This document shows, piece after piece, positions 18,210-29,928 of a stretch of DNA of 40,265 nt. This DNA comes from Propionibacteriaceae bacterium (GTDB lineage Bacteria; Actinomycetota; Actinomycetes; Propionibacteriales; Propionibacteriaceae): NCBI GenBank assembly GCA_009781145.1, contig WQYR01000004.1:1-40265 (forward strand), read 5' to 3'. Position numbers and translations under genes: made by a program. The notes under the pieces were generated by a model, which worked only from the letters and a program-made list of their open reading frames with translations, did no database searches and was not told where the DNA came from. Every line of letters begins with the position of its first letter. The stretch's first letter is position 1.

Positions 18210-19199
18210 ATGTCCGACATTGAAATCCATCCGTCCGCCACCGGTGAGCCGTTCCCGCCGCCACCGTACGGGGCTGCGCTGCTGCCTGACGACCCGCCGC
18301 GGATCGGTGACTTCTGGCTGGACGGACGCCTGGCGGCGCGCGCCAGCGGCATCGCCTTCCTGGCCCACGAGGCCGCGCCGCAGCCCAAGCCGGGTGCCCA
18401 GTCCATCAAGAGCGACGAACCGGCTCCCGTCATGTTGATCGTCCTCAGCCAAGGGGCCACCGACGACGCAGCAGCACGCGACAGGCTGGCCGGCGAAGTC
18501 AACAAGATGCATGCCGACACAGTCATAGCACGCGGCGGCACCAACCAAGACGACGGACGCCTTGCCGACAAATACCGTGCGGAGTCGGACGAACCCGTCC
18601 CCACCAGCGACGTGCCGACAGCACCCTGGGTGGCACTGGCCTACGACGGCACGATCGACGCCATCGCCGAAGCCGACCGGGTGCTGCGCAGCGTCGACCT
18701 GTCGAGCACCCCACCGCTGGGAACGATGAGCGGCCCCAACTTCCAGTTGCCGTGGATCACCCAAACCAAGCCTGGCAACTGGCGGCGCTGGCCACTGCCA
18801 TGGGGTGGACGGACGGACAGAGCAAGCTGGGTGTCTGTGCTGGTGTCATGGCTGTTAATGCTTGCCTTGGCCGCGATAGCGCTGCTGATCGTCGTGCTGC
18901 TGTTTCAGAACCCTCCTCCACCCTCCGGCGGCAGTGGTGGCGGCGACAGCTCGGCCACGTCGTCCTCGTCTGCCGAAGGGTCTGGCAGTGGCTCGCCGTC
19001 GGACAGCGGTTCGGGCTCAGGGTCTGGCAGCGGTTCGCCGACGGACAGTGGAACCGAATCCGGTTCGCCGTCCGAAAGTGACAGTGGTGGGCACGACTCG
19101 CCCACCCAGTCGGCCTCGATGATGTCGCCAACAACAGGGACAGGCTCAATGGGCCAGCCCAGCATCAACCCAGACCTGTGGCTGGGCACCGGCCACTAG
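18210..19199 (+). CDS. Membrane protein with Ser/Gly/Asp-rich low-complexity C-terminal region
   Basis: Single [28 protein letters not shown] followed by [27 protein letters not shown] at 18210. Confidence 0.75.
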   Translation: MSDIEIHPSATGEPFPPPPYGAALLPDDPPRIGDFWLDGRLAARASGIAFLAHEAAPQPKPGAQSIKSDEPAPVMLIVLSQGATDDAAARDRLAGEVNKMHADTVIARGGTNQDDGRLADKYRAESDEPVPTSDVPTAPWVALAYDGTIDAIAEADRVLRSVDLSSTPPLGTMSGPNFQLPWITQTKPGNWRRWPLPWGGRTDRASWVSVLVSWLLMLALAAIALLIVVLLFQNPPPPSGGSGGGDSSATSSSSAEGSGSGSPSDSGSGSGSGSGSPTDSGTESGSPSESDSGGHDSPTQSASMMSPTTGTGSMGQPSINPDLWLGTGH

Positions 19200-19858
19200 C
19201 CGATCAGACTTGCCTGTGCCGCAGCCCGTAGTTGGCACACCATCTGATCAGGGTCGTCAGCGCGGAAGACCGCAGACCCTGCCACGAAGGTGTCGGCGCC
19301 AGCCTCGACACACCGCCCAATCGTCTCCAGCGACACTCCCCCATCCATCTGCAGCCAAACCTCGCGCGACCCAGCCGCAATCATTCGGCGCAGCGCGGCG
19401 ACCTTGGGCAGAACCAAATCAAGGAAAGGCTGTGCGCCAAACCCAGGCTCCACGCTCATCACCAAAACCACATCGACCTCACCGAGAATGCCCGCAACCA
19501 TTTCGGCGCTGGTCGCCGGGTTGAGGGCGACACCGACCCTGGCTCCCCTGGCTCTCAGTTCCTGGGCAAGCCGCACGGGTGCGCGCGCCGCCTCGATGTG
19601 GAAGGTGACGGATTGAGCCCCGGCCTCTGCGTAGGCCGGTGCCCACCGATCAGGGTCCTCAATCATCAGATGCACATCAAGCGGCGCCGACGTGGCCCCG
19701 CTCAACGCCTGCACGACGGAAAGGCCGAAGGTCAGGTTCGGGACGAAATGATTGTCCATGACGTCGAGATGAATGGCGTCCGCAGAGGGTATGCGCGCAA
19801 TCTCGTCCCGCAAGCGGGTGAAGTCAGCGTTGAGGATACTCGGAGTGATTCTGATCAT
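19196..19858 (-). CDS. rpe: Ribulose-phosphate 3-epimerase
   Basis: [48 protein letters not shown]. Confidence 0.97.
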   Translation of the reverse strand: MIRITPSILNADFTRLRDEIARIPSADAIHLDVMDNHFVPNLTFGLSVVQALSGATSAPLDVHLMIEDPDRWAPAYAEAGAQSVTFHIEAARAPVRLAQELRARGARVGVALNPATSAEMVAGILGEVDVVLVMSVEPGFGAQPFLDLVLPKVAALRRMIAAGSREVWLQMDGGVSLETIGRCVEAGADTFVAGSAVFRADDPDQMVCQLRAAAQASLIG

Positions 19859-19861
19859 GTC

Positions 19862-21931
19862 TTACGCCACCGCCTTCTTGACTTCATCCACCACCCGTTC
19901 GGCAGTGATGCAGAAGTTTGTGTAAAGGACGGACGCGGAGGCCGATGCCCCGAAATGGTCAACACCAATTTTCACGCCCGCCTCGCCGATGATCTCACTC
20001 CAGCCGTAAGTCACGCCCGCCTCAATGGACACCTTGATTGCATCCTTCGGCAGCAACTCTTCTTTGTACGACGCCGGCTGGGCGGCGTACCACTCAAGAC
20101 ATGGGGCCGCGACCACACGAGTGGGTATGCCGTCCGCTTCCAAGGCGGCGCGCGCCTGGACGGCAATCTCCACCTCGGAGCCGGTGGCAACAATCACGGC
20201 CTTCGGCGGCGTCGTGCTGGAGTCAAAAAGGGTGTAGGCCCCCTTGCTCATCTCGGCCACGTCGGCGGCACCCGCGCCTGTGCGGTCGAAGGTCGTCAGG
20301 TCCTGACGACTGAGAATCAGGGCAACGGGGTGATCGGTGATTCCAAGAATCAGCCTCCACGCTTCGCCGACCTCGTTGGCGTCGCTGGGACGGATGACAT
20401 CGAGTCCGGGAATCACGCGAAGTGCCGCGACGTGCTCAACCGGCTGGTGAGTTGGCCCGTCCTCACCAACGCCGATTGAATCGTGCGTGAAGACGAACAC
20501 CGAAGGAATCTTGGACAAAGCCGCGACCCTGATCGGTGGGCGCATGTAGTCGGCAAAGACGAGGAATGTTCCGCCGTATGCCCTTGTCAACCCAGAATTG
20601 ATGGCATTGAGTATCCCGCCCATGGCGTGCTCGCGGATGCCGAAGTGGATGGTGCGGCCATTGGGGGCAGGTGCCCAGTCCTTGCTGGCACGGCTGGCGG
20701 GAAGGAAAGACGGCTGCCCTTCCATGGTGGTGAGGTTGGAGCCGGCCAGATCAGCCGAGCCTCCCCACAACTCGGGCACGGCATCTGCGAGAGCCGTCAA
20801 AACCTCGCCCGAGGCTGCCCGCGTGGACTTCTTCCCCGCAGGGAACACCGGAATGCTGGCACCAAGGTCGACCGGTAGCTGGTGGGCAAGAACGCGATCG
20901 AGCAACCCCTTTCCCGTTGGGTTTCCGTCTGCCCAGGAGGCAAACCGCACATCCCAACCCGCGCGACAACCTCTAGCCCGGTTGTCAGCGTTGGCCCGCG
21001 TATGGGCGATCACCTCGGCGCCGACCTCAAAGCTCTTCTCAGGGTCGAAACCCAGTCGGGCTTTCAAAGCCGCGACTTCTGCGGCACCGATCTTGGCCCC
21101 GTGCACCTTCTCTGAGCCTGCCATGGTTGGCAAGGGCCACCCGATGATCGTGGTGACTTTGATGAAACTTGGCTTGTCGGTGACGGCCTTGGCTGCCTCG
21201 ATGGCGGCGAATAGTTCATCAATCTTCTCCTCGTAGCCGCTGCCGCCATTGGTGAAGTCGACCTGTTGGACATGCCACCCATAGGCGGCATACCGGGCAC
21301 ATACATCTTCGGTCAGGGCAATCACCGTATCGCCCTCAATGGTGATGTGGTTGTCGTCGTAAATTACGATCAGGTTCCCGAGCTCCTGGGTGGCGGCCAA
21401 TGAACTTGCCTCGCTGGCAACGCCCTCCTGCATGTCCCCATCGCCCGCGATGCAGTAGACGAAATGGTCGAAGACCGACCGGCCCGGCTGCGAATCGGGA
21501 TCGAACAGCTCGCGTTCCTTGCGGGCAGCCATGGCGAAGCCCACCGCGTTCGACACCCCAGCCCCCAACGGCCCGGTGGTGCATTCGACTCCTGGGGTGT
21601 GGCCCCGCTCGGGGTGCCCAGGCGTCAAGGACCCCCACGTCCGGAACTGGGCCAGATCCTCCAACTCGACGCCAAACCCGCCCATGAATAGCTGTATGTA
21701 TTGCGTCAACGAGGAATGCCCAATCGATAGGACAAACCGGTCACGGCCGATCCAGGTGGGGTCACCCGGGTCGAGACTCATGACCTTCTGATACAGCAGG
21801 TAGGCAATCGGTGCCAACGAGATGGCCGTCCCGGGATGACCATTCCCGACCTTCTCGACGGCATCCGCCGCCAGCACGCGAGCAGTGTCAACTGCCCTTG
21901 TGTCCAGGTCATTCCAATCGAGTTGATTCAT
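19862..21931 (-). CDS. tkt: Transketolase
   Basis: GNGHPGTAISLAPIAYLLYQ, GDGDMQEGVASEASSLA, IYDDNHITIEGDT, HDSIGVGEDGPTHQPVE. Confidence 0.98.
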   Translation of the reverse strand: MNQLDWNDLDTRAVDTARVLAADAVEKVGNGHPGTAISLAPIAYLLYQKVMSLDPGDPTWIGRDRFVLSIGHSSLTQYIQLFMGGFGVELEDLAQFRTWGSLTPGHPERGHTPGVECTTGPLGAGVSNAVGFAMAARKERELFDPDSQPGRSVFDHFVYCIAGDGDMQEGVASEASSLAATQELGNLIVIYDDNHITIEGDTVIALTEDVCARYAAYGWHVQQVDFTNGGSGYEEKIDELFAAIEAAKAVTDKPSFIKVTTIIGWPLPTMAGSEKVHGAKIGAAEVAALKARLGFDPEKSFEVGAEVIAHTRANADNRARGCRAGWDVRFASWADGNPTGKGLLDRVLAHQLPVDLGASIPVFPAGKKSTRAASGEVLTALADAVPELWGGSADLAGSNLTTMEGQPSFLPASRASKDWAPAPNGRTIHFGIREHAMGGILNAINSGLTRAYGGTFLVFADYMRPPIRVAALSKIPSVFVFTHDSIGVGEDGPTHQPVEHVAALRVIPGLDVIRPSDANEVGEAWRLILGITDHPVALILSRQDLTTFDRTGAGAADVAEMSKGAYTLFDSSTTPPKAVIVATGSEVEIAVQARAALEADGIPTRVVAAPCLEWYAAQPASYKEELLPKDAIKVSIEAGVTYGWSEIIGEAGVKIGVDHFGASASASVLYTNFCITAERVVDEVKKAVA

Positions 21932-22941
21932 GATGACTCTTTACTTTCCGACGTGGCCGGAGCCGAATGAGCGGCGGCATCGAACACACTGCTAGTACGA
22001 ATGTCGGCTTCGGTCAGCGTGCGCAGTTCGACGAGGCTGACCGGTCGTCCCAGGCCGACCAGACGGTTGGCGTGCCGCAGTCGGGCGCGCTCCAAAGCGT
22101 TGCGGACGCTGCGAGCGTTCGCGAACCGCGGCTGATTCACCCGGACCTCCAGGTATTCGGCGAAGGCGGCACGGGCGGCGTCATCGAAGACGTACTCGTC
22201 CTTGGCCAGCATCTTCTCGGCGATCTGGGCCAATTCGGCCGTGGAATAGTCGTCGAAGGCGATATGGTGGGCCACGCGCGAGGACAAACCCGGGTTTGCG
22301 GAGAAGAAAGTGTCCATGCGGTCGGGATAGCCCGCGAAAATCACGACCAGCGAACTGCGCTCGGACTCCATTTCGGCCAGAAGAATCTCAATGGCCTCTT
22401 GGCCGTAGTCCCGCTCGTTCTCAGCGCGATAAAGGTTGTAGGCCTCGTCGATGAACAGCACCCCACCGGCCGCCCGGGCGATGGCCTGCTTGGTCTTGGG
22501 TGCGGTGTGCCCGATAAACTGCCCGACCAGGTCGTCGCGCCCCACCATGTGGACGGTGGGCTTCGCTAGGTAGCCCAGGGCATGCAGGATCTGGGCCATT
22601 CGCAGCGCCACCGTGGTCTTGCCGGTGCCGGGACTGCCGGTGAAACTCATGTGCAGAGTCGGTCGACTGGCCGACAAACCAAACTGCGCCCGAGCCCTGT
22701 CGACCATCAGCAACGCGGCGATCTGGGCGATGCGCTTCTTGACGTTGGCTAGGCCAACCAGTTCGGCATCAATCTCGTCGAGAACCTCGCGGACGGCAAC
22801 TGCGGCGGCGTCCTGCGCCAGATCGATCTTGGCGTCCTCAGCCAGGACGGCCTCGGATGTCGGGGACGGATTCCCGTCACCTGGGAGGCTACCAGGCGAC
22901 GGATCCGTCCCCGGACGGTAGAGCTGGAACCCGGAGCTCAT
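21928..22941 (-). CDS. cbbX: Red-type RuBisCO activase CbbX (AAA+)
   Basis: [44 protein letters not shown] overlaps with cbbS and tkt. Confidence 0.96.
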   Translation of the reverse strand: MSSGFQLYRPGTDPSPGSLPGDGNPSPTSEAVLAEDAKIDLAQDAAAVAVREVLDEIDAELVGLANVKKRIAQIAALLMVDRARAQFGLSASRPTLHMSFTGSPGTGKTTVALRMAQILHALGYLAKPTVHMVGRDDLVGQFIGHTAPKTKQAIARAAGGVLFIDEAYNLYRAENERDYGQEAIEILLAEMESERSSLVVIFAGYPDRMDTFFSANPGLSSRVAHHIAFDDYSTAELAQIAEKMLAKDEYVFDDAARAAFAEYLEVRVNQPRFANARSVRNALERARLRHANRLVGLGRPVSLVELRTLTEADIRTSSVFDAAAHSAPATSESKESS

Positions 22942-23360
22942 GAGCCGTAGCACGACCCGGAGGGCCGCTCCGTGGCGTACGAGTGCACCGAGTAACGCTG
23001 AACCCTTCCATCGGACTCAGTACGGTCGAGCCGGAAGCCGGGCTCCTCGGCCGGCCGCTGGACCAGGAAGCTCAGCGCCGTGGTCTGTCGACCCAGCCGA
23101 GCGTCGTAGGCCATCACCCGGACGTAGTGCCCGGGGAAGGTCGAGCGGCAATCGTTGATCTCGCGCAGCACGCCGTCCGGCTCTGTGAGATCGAACATGG
23201 GCAAGCCCCACATCTCCCAGTAGACGTTGCGCGGGTGTGGATCGTCGGAATGCTCGATCGATACCGGCCATCCCTGGTCAAGCGCGTACCGCACTTGGGC
23301 GGCGATCTCGTCGTCGGTCAGGTCGGGCAAATAGCTGAATGCTCCATGGCGAAGTCGCAT
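22938..23360 (-). CDS. cbbS: RuBisCO small subunit (red-type)
   Basis: [58 protein letters not shown]. Confidence 0.96.
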   Translation of the reverse strand: MRLRHGAFSYLPDLTDDEIAAQVRYALDQGWPVSIEHSDDPHPRNVYWEMWGLPMFDLTEPDGVLREINDCRSTFPGHYVRVMAYDARLGRQTTALSFLVQRPAEEPGFRLDRTESDGRVQRYSVHSYATERPSGSCYGS

Positions 23361-23376
23361 TTTGGGTGCCTTTCTA

Positions 23377-24944
<1,568 letters not shown>

Positions 24945-24985
24945 GGGTGATGTCCGAGGCACCCAGCCAGGCCTACGTTGTGAGC

Positions 24986-25987
24986 ATGACAAATCTACAC
25001 GCCACCGCAGCCAGCTTGGCAGCCGACGGAAAAGGTATCCTAGCCGCCGACGAAAGCATCAAGACCATGTCCGCCCGCCTGGCCAAGGTCGGGGTTGAAG
25101 GCACTGAGACCAATCGCCGCGACTACCGCGAGTTGCTGCTCACCACCCCGGGCCTGTCGCAGTGGGTCGCTGGAATCATTCTTTGCGACGAGACGCTGCG
25201 ACAGCTCACCGCCGACGGCACCCCCTTCCCGCAACGGGCGGCAGCTTTGGGGGTTCAGGCCGGCATCAAGGTGGACACCGGAACCACGACGCTGCCATTT
25301 TCGGACGGCGAGACGGTGACCCAAGGTCTGGATGGTCTGGCCGAACGACTGGCGGAGTACCGCGAGTTGGGGGCGACCTTCGCCAAGTGGCGCGCGGTGC
25401 TGCAGCCTGGCGCGTCCGACCGCGCCTTCTGGGCCAATGCCCACGCGTTGGCCCGGTACGCGGCGCTGTGCCAGGACGCCGGCATAGTCCCGATCGTCGA
25501 GCCCGAGGTGTTGATGGACGGCGGACACCCTATCGAGGCGTGCCAGGCGACCACGGCCGCAATGCTGAGCGCCACCTTCTCCGAGCTGGACCGGGCCGGT
25601 GTCGACCCCGCCGGTGTGGTCCTAAAGCCCAACATGGTGATCGCCGGCACGGCCGCGTCCAGCCAGTCAACCCCCAAGGATGTCGCCCGTCAAACGGTCG
25701 CGGTTTTGCGCGACAAGGTACCGGCCCAGGTGCCAAGCATTGCTTTCCTATCCGGGGGACAATCCAATGAGCGCGCCTGCGCCAACCTGGCGGAGATCAA
25801 CCGACAGGCAAGTCAGGTCGGCGTCCCTTGGCGGTTGACGTTCTCCTTCGGGCGCGCGCTGGTCGACGATGCGCTGCGCACTTGGGCGGGTCAGCCCGGG
25901 CAGGTGGCGCAGGCGCAGCAAGCCCTGGCCGCCAACTGCTCCCGCGCATCGGCGGCTGCCCAAGGCCGAGACGAAGGGGTGGTGTGA
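24986..25987 (+). CDS. Class I fructose-bisphosphate aldolase
   Basis: LAADGKGILAADESIKTMSARLAKVGVEGTETNRRDYRELLLTTPGL; VVLKPNMV; FLSGGQSNERACANL. Confidence 0.96.
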   Translation: MTNLHATAASLAADGKGILAADESIKTMSARLAKVGVEGTETNRRDYRELLLTTPGLSQWVAGIILCDETLRQLTADGTPFPQRAAALGVQAGIKVDTGTTTLPFSDGETVTQGLDGLAERLAEYRELGATFAKWRAVLQPGASDRAFWANAHALARYAALCQDAGIVPIVEPEVLMDGGHPIEACQATTAAMLSATFSELDRAGVDPAGVVLKPNMVIAGTAASSQSTPKDVARQTVAVLRDKVPAQVPSIAFLSGGQSNERACANLAEINRQASQVGVPWRLTFSFGRALVDDALRTWAGQPGQVAQAQQALAANCSRASAAAQGRDEGVV

Positions 25988-25992
25988 CGCCC

Positions 25993-27069
25993 ATGTCTCG
26001 CCGAATGACACTGACCCGGTACACCATCGAGCAGGAGCACCAGCACCCCGAAGCCACCGGAGACTTTTCTGCCCTGCTGAATGCCGTGGCGACATCCGCA
26101 AAGATCATCTCGAACCGGGTGCGTTTGGGCGAGTTGGCCAGCTCGCTGGGCTCCCCAGTTGATGACGGCGCCAGGCTCAATCCCACCGGCGACACCCCCA
26201 AAGAGCTCGATCTGATCAGCAACGACATCGTCATCGGCGAGACCCAATGGGGCGGTCATTTGACCGGCATCCTCAGCGAGGAACTCGAGGATGTCCTCCC
26301 GATCCCCAATGCCTTCAAGCGGGGCAAGTACCTGCTGGCTATGGATCCGTTGGATGGGTCGTCCAACATTGACGTCAACATCTCTGTCGGCACGATCTTC
26401 TCCATTTTGCGCAGTCCGCGACCGGGCGAGGTGGCGACGGCCGAGGACTTCCTGCAGCCGGGCACTCAACAGGTGTGTGCCGGGTTCGTCCTCTACGGGC
26501 CCTCAACCATGCTGGTGCTGACAACCGGTAGCGGCGTGGACGGATTCACGCTGAACCCGGAAGTTGGCGAGTTCGAGCTGACCCATCCGGACATGCGGGT
26601 GCCCGAGAAAACCAGCGAGTTCGCGATCAACGCGAGCAACGAGCGCTTCTGGGAGGAACCGATCAAACGCTACGTCGCCGAAATGCTGGCCGGCAGCGCA
26701 GGCGCCAGGGAGCGCGACTTCAATATGCGTTGGATAGCCTCGCTTGTGGCTGAGACATACAGGATTCTGACCCGGGGCGGCGTGTTCCTCTACCCGACGG
26801 ACACCAAGCAACCGGGCGTCAAGGGACGGCTGCGGTTGCTGTACGAGGCCAACCCGATCGCTTTCGTGATCGAGCAGGCCGGGGGCAAAGCCTCCACCGG
26901 AAGAGGCAGGATGCTTGAGGTTCAGCCCACCGCCATCCATGAAAAGGTCCCGTTGATCTTCGGTTCCCGCGAGGAGGTGGAGCGCATCGAGCAGTACCAC
27001 GAGCAAACCACAGACGAGCCCCATTACGACACTTCCCTTTTCAATACCAGATCACTATTTCGGAGCTAA
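25993..27069 (+). CDS. fbp: Class I fructose-1,6-bisphosphatase
   Basis: AMDPLDGSSNIDVNISVGTIFSI; GGVFLYPTDTKQPGVKGRLRLLYEANPIAFVIEQAGG. Confidence 0.96.
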   Translation: MSRRMTLTRYTIEQEHQHPEATGDFSALLNAVATSAKIISNRVRLGELASSLGSPVDDGARLNPTGDTPKELDLISNDIVIGETQWGGHLTGILSEELEDVLPIPNAFKRGKYLLAMDPLDGSSNIDVNISVGTIFSILRSPRPGEVATAEDFLQPGTQQVCAGFVLYGPSTMLVLTTGSGVDGFTLNPEVGEFELTHPDMRVPEKTSEFAINASNERFWEEPIKRYVAEMLAGSAGARERDFNMRWIASLVAETYRILTRGGVFLYPTDTKQPGVKGRLRLLYEANPIAFVIEQAGGKASTGRGRMLEVQPTAIHEKVPLIFGSREEVERIEQYHEQTTDEPHYDTSLFNTRSLFRS

Positions 27070-27071
27070 CA

Positions 27072-27947
27072 ATGTCACAAAAACACCCTGTCGTCGTGAT
27101 CACCGGATCTTCCGGGGCCGGCACAACGTCCGTCTCACACGCGATGGAGCAGATCTTCCGTCGCGAACACATGACTCCCGTCATGGTGGAGGGCGACTCT
27201 TTTCACCGCTATAACCGCGTTGAGATGGCCGCCAAGATCGCGGCCGCCGATGCCGATGGCAACCACAACTTCTGCCACTTCTCGCCCGATGCGAACTTGA
27301 TGACCGACCTTGAGCAGCTTTTCCTGAGCTACGGACAAACCGGTACGGGCCGGATTCGCCGGTACCTACACGATGCTGATGAAGCCCAGGCCTACGGGCA
27401 GTCGGCCGGGACGTTCACCGAATGGAGCGACATCCCTGAGGGCACAGACTTGCTGTTCTATGAAGGGTTGCACGGCGCCATCGTCACCGAGGACGTCAAC
27501 ATCGCCCAGTATGCGGATCTCAAGATCGGCGTGGTGCCAATCATCAACCTGGAGTGGATCCAGAAACTGCACCGGGACCGGAACGCTCGCGGATACTCCG
27601 ACGAGGCTGTGGTACACACCATTCTGCGCCGGATGCCCGACTACGTGAACTACATCTGCCCCCAGTTCTCAGAAACGGATGTCAACTTCCAGCGAGTGCC
27701 CACCGTGGACACCTCCAATCCGTTCATCGCGCGCTACATACCATCGGCGGACGAGAGTTTCCTGGTGATCAGATTCCGTGACGCCCGCGGGATCGACTTC
27801 TCATACCTCCTGTCGATGCTCCATGATTCGTTCATGTCTCGGAAGAACACCATCGTGGTGCCTGGAGGGAAGATGGATCTGGCCATGCAGCTCGTCTTCA
27901 CGCCACTGTTGCAACGGCTGATGGAACGCCGACGCCAGGTCGCCTGA
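27072..27947 (+). CDS. Phosphoribulokinase, class I (proteobacterial type)
   Basis: VVITGSSGAGTTSVSHAMEQIFRRE, VEGDSFHRYNR, FYEGLHGAI, VPIINLEWIQKLHRD. Confidence 0.95.
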   Translation: MSQKHPVVVITGSSGAGTTSVSHAMEQIFRREHMTPVMVEGDSFHRYNRVEMAAKIAAADADGNHNFCHFSPDANLMTDLEQLFLSYGQTGTGRIRRYLHDADEAQAYGQSAGTFTEWSDIPEGTDLLFYEGLHGAIVTEDVNIAQYADLKIGVVPIINLEWIQKLHRDRNARGYSDEAVVHTILRRMPDYVNYICPQFSETDVNFQRVPTVDTSNPFIARYIPSADESFLVIRFRDARGIDFSYLLSMLHDSFMSRKNTIVVPGGKMDLAMQLVFTPLLQRLMERRRQVA

Positions 27948-27960
27948 CCATTTCCGACGA

Positions 27961-29133
27961 TCAGATCGGTACCGTCACCTCGATCGTGGTGCCTTCACCG
28001 GGGGCGGAACGGACCGAGAGTCGGCCATCGATAAGACGCGCCCTCTCCACCATTCCCGCCAACCCGTAATGCCCGGCGGCAGCACCTGCCGACAAACCGT
28101 CGCCGATGGGCGCCAGGAAGCCGTCCCCGTCGTCACTGATAGACAGCATCACCGAGGCGCCACGCTGCGCCAGTTGGATGGAAGCGCGCTGGGCGTGCGC
28201 ATGCTTGACCACATTCTGGACGGCCTCCTGCGCGATGCGGAACAGCGATGTGGTCACCGCTGCCGGCAGTTGGACGTCATCGGCATCCACCTCGATATCA
28301 AGATTGGGGATGACCCGCGCCATGCTGGCCAAGCCCGCTGCGAGGCCAAGGTCGTCGATCACCGGGCTGTGCAGGCCGCTAATCGCCGCCCGCGTCTCGC
28401 CCATCGCCAGATCAGCCACCGCACGCGCGGCCGCAACCTGCTCGTAGGCGTAGCCGACATCGCCGTCGGCCAGCGCAGCGGCCGCAGCAGACAGGTGAAA
28501 GGTCAGCCCCGCGATGGCCTGGCTGACTCCGTCGTGAAGATCGGCCGCAACGCGACGACGCTCCGTCTCCTGAGCCCTCACCGTGGCCGCGACCAGACCG
28601 TCCCGGGCTGCGATCTGCGCGGCCTCAAACGCGGCTGCTGTATCCAACCCGATACGCAGCGCCAACAGATCGGCCGCCTGTTGACACAACGCCGTCTCAC
28701 CCGGGGTGAATACTCGCCGCTGGTGCTGGTGCAGAGCCACCACAGCCACCACGGATCCCGACGGCAACCGTGCAGGGACGCACAGCCGGGACACCAACGC
28801 CCCGGGAGGAAGCCCCAGCAGCCGGCGATGAGCCGGGTTGCGAGGGTTGTCGTCGACCAAAGTCACCGGAATGGCCTCGGCTGCCACTCGGCCCACCACG
28901 CCGCTCCCGACCGGCATTCGGGCGTTACCGAGGTCAGTCAGGTGGGGCGGGTACCCGGATGTTGCCACGATCTCGCCTTCAGGCAGCACCTGCCAGATCA
29001 GCGCACCGTCGGCATGCCAACCCTCGGTGAACAACGCGGCCGCCTCGTCGAGCACGTCCGACAATGTGGGGACCCGTGTCAGCAGCTCCAACAGAGCAGC
29101 GAACTGACCGTCCCCCATTGGTTTCGGGTTCAA
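27961..29133 (-). CDS. GAF-domain NarL-type sensor histidine kinase
   Basis: RRVAADLHDGVSQAIAGLTFHLS (H-box), HATPase region SISDDGDGF, GLAGMVERARLIDGRLSV. Confidence 0.93.
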   Translation of the reverse strand: MNPKPMGDGQFAALLELLTRVPTLSDVLDEAAALFTEGWHADGALIWQVLPEGEIVATSGYPPHLTDLGNARMPVGSGVVGRVAAEAIPVTLVDDNPRNPAHRRLLGLPPGALVSRLCVPARLPSGSVVAVVALHQHQRRVFTPGETALCQQAADLLALRIGLDTAAAFEAAQIAARDGLVAATVRAQETERRRVAADLHDGVSQAIAGLTFHLSAAAAALADGDVGYAYEQVAAARAVADLAMGETRAAISGLHSPVIDDLGLAAGLASMARVIPNLDIEVDADDVQLPAAVTTSLFRIAQEAVQNVVKHAHAQRASIQLAQRGASVMLSISDDGDGFLAPIGDGLSAGAAAGHYGLAGMVERARLIDGRLSVRSAPGEGTTIEVTVPI

Positions 29134-29828
29134 TGGAAAAGACCTTCGCGCAGGGCGGCGGCGACGGCGGCAGCCCGGTCGTTGACGTCGAGCTTGCGGT
29201 ACAGCCCACGTAGGTGCGTCTTGACTGTATCGTCGCTGACCACCAGCCGAGTGGCGATGCCCCTGTTCGACAGTCCGGCCACAAGCAGCGCCAGCACCTC
29301 GCTCTCACGCTGCGTCAGCCCCAACCTGGCCCCGGGCCAGAACTCCCCACTGGCGAGGTGCGCCGCGGCCGTCGCTACCCTGCCAGCCAGCAATGGGTCG
29401 ATCACAATTTCCCCCGCATGCACATTCTCCAGGTGGCGGACCAGTTCCGGCCCGTCCGTGCGTTTCGTCAGGTAACCGGACGCGCCGGCCCGCAGCGCCT
29501 GGTACAGGTACTGCTCGTCGTCGTATACCGTCATGAACACAACCTTGACCGCAGGCGCAACTCGCAGTATCTCGGTGCAGACGTCCAGCCCCGATGTGGA
29601 GCGCAGCCGCATGTCGCACAAAACGATCTCAGGCGCGAGTGTCAGCACTGCCTGAATGGCCTCGCTCAACTCCCCCGCACTGCCCACCACCTCAACTTGG
29701 TCGGGAAAGCGTGAGAGCACGGCGGCCAGGCCAACACACACAATCTCATGGTCATCGACGAGCAGCACTCGCAATGGTTTATGATCCTGGTCAGTGAAAG
29801 GCATAGACAACAGGATAGTGGACCTCAC
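29130..29828 (-). CDS. LuxR/NarL family response regulator
   Basis: RVLLVDDHEIVCVGL receiver; LTQRESEVLALLVAGLSNRGIATRLVVSDDTVKTHLRGLYRKL. Confidence 0.96.
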   Translation of the reverse strand: MRSTILLSMPFTDQDHKPLRVLLVDDHEIVCVGLAAVLSRFPDQVEVVGSAGELSEAIQAVLTLAPEIVLCDMRLRSTSGLDVCTEILRVAPAVKVVFMTVYDDEQYLYQALRAGASGYLTKRTDGPELVRHLENVHAGEIVIDPLLAGRVATAAAHLASGEFWPGARLGLTQRESEVLALLVAGLSNRGIATRLVVSDDTVKTHLRGLYRKLDVNDRAAAVAAALREGLFH

Positions 29829-29928
29829 AAGCCTTGAAACCCCACGGTCGTCTTAAGGTCACTAGTTCACCTCATGTTTCACCTGGACGGGTGGGCTGCC
29901 GCCCAATGGGCTGGGCTACGATCATAAT

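Noticed and set aside
18934-19122. Short ORFs in alternative frames over the Ser/Gly-rich region
   Set aside because: By-products of low-complexity GC-rich sequence within the 18210-19199 gene.
19232-20479. 415-aa plus-strand ORF
   Set aside because: Antisense to rpe and tkt, which have full conserved motifs.
28069-29475. 468-aa plus-strand ORF
   Set aside because: Antisense to the histidine kinase and response regulator; His/Arg/Gln-rich shadow ORF.
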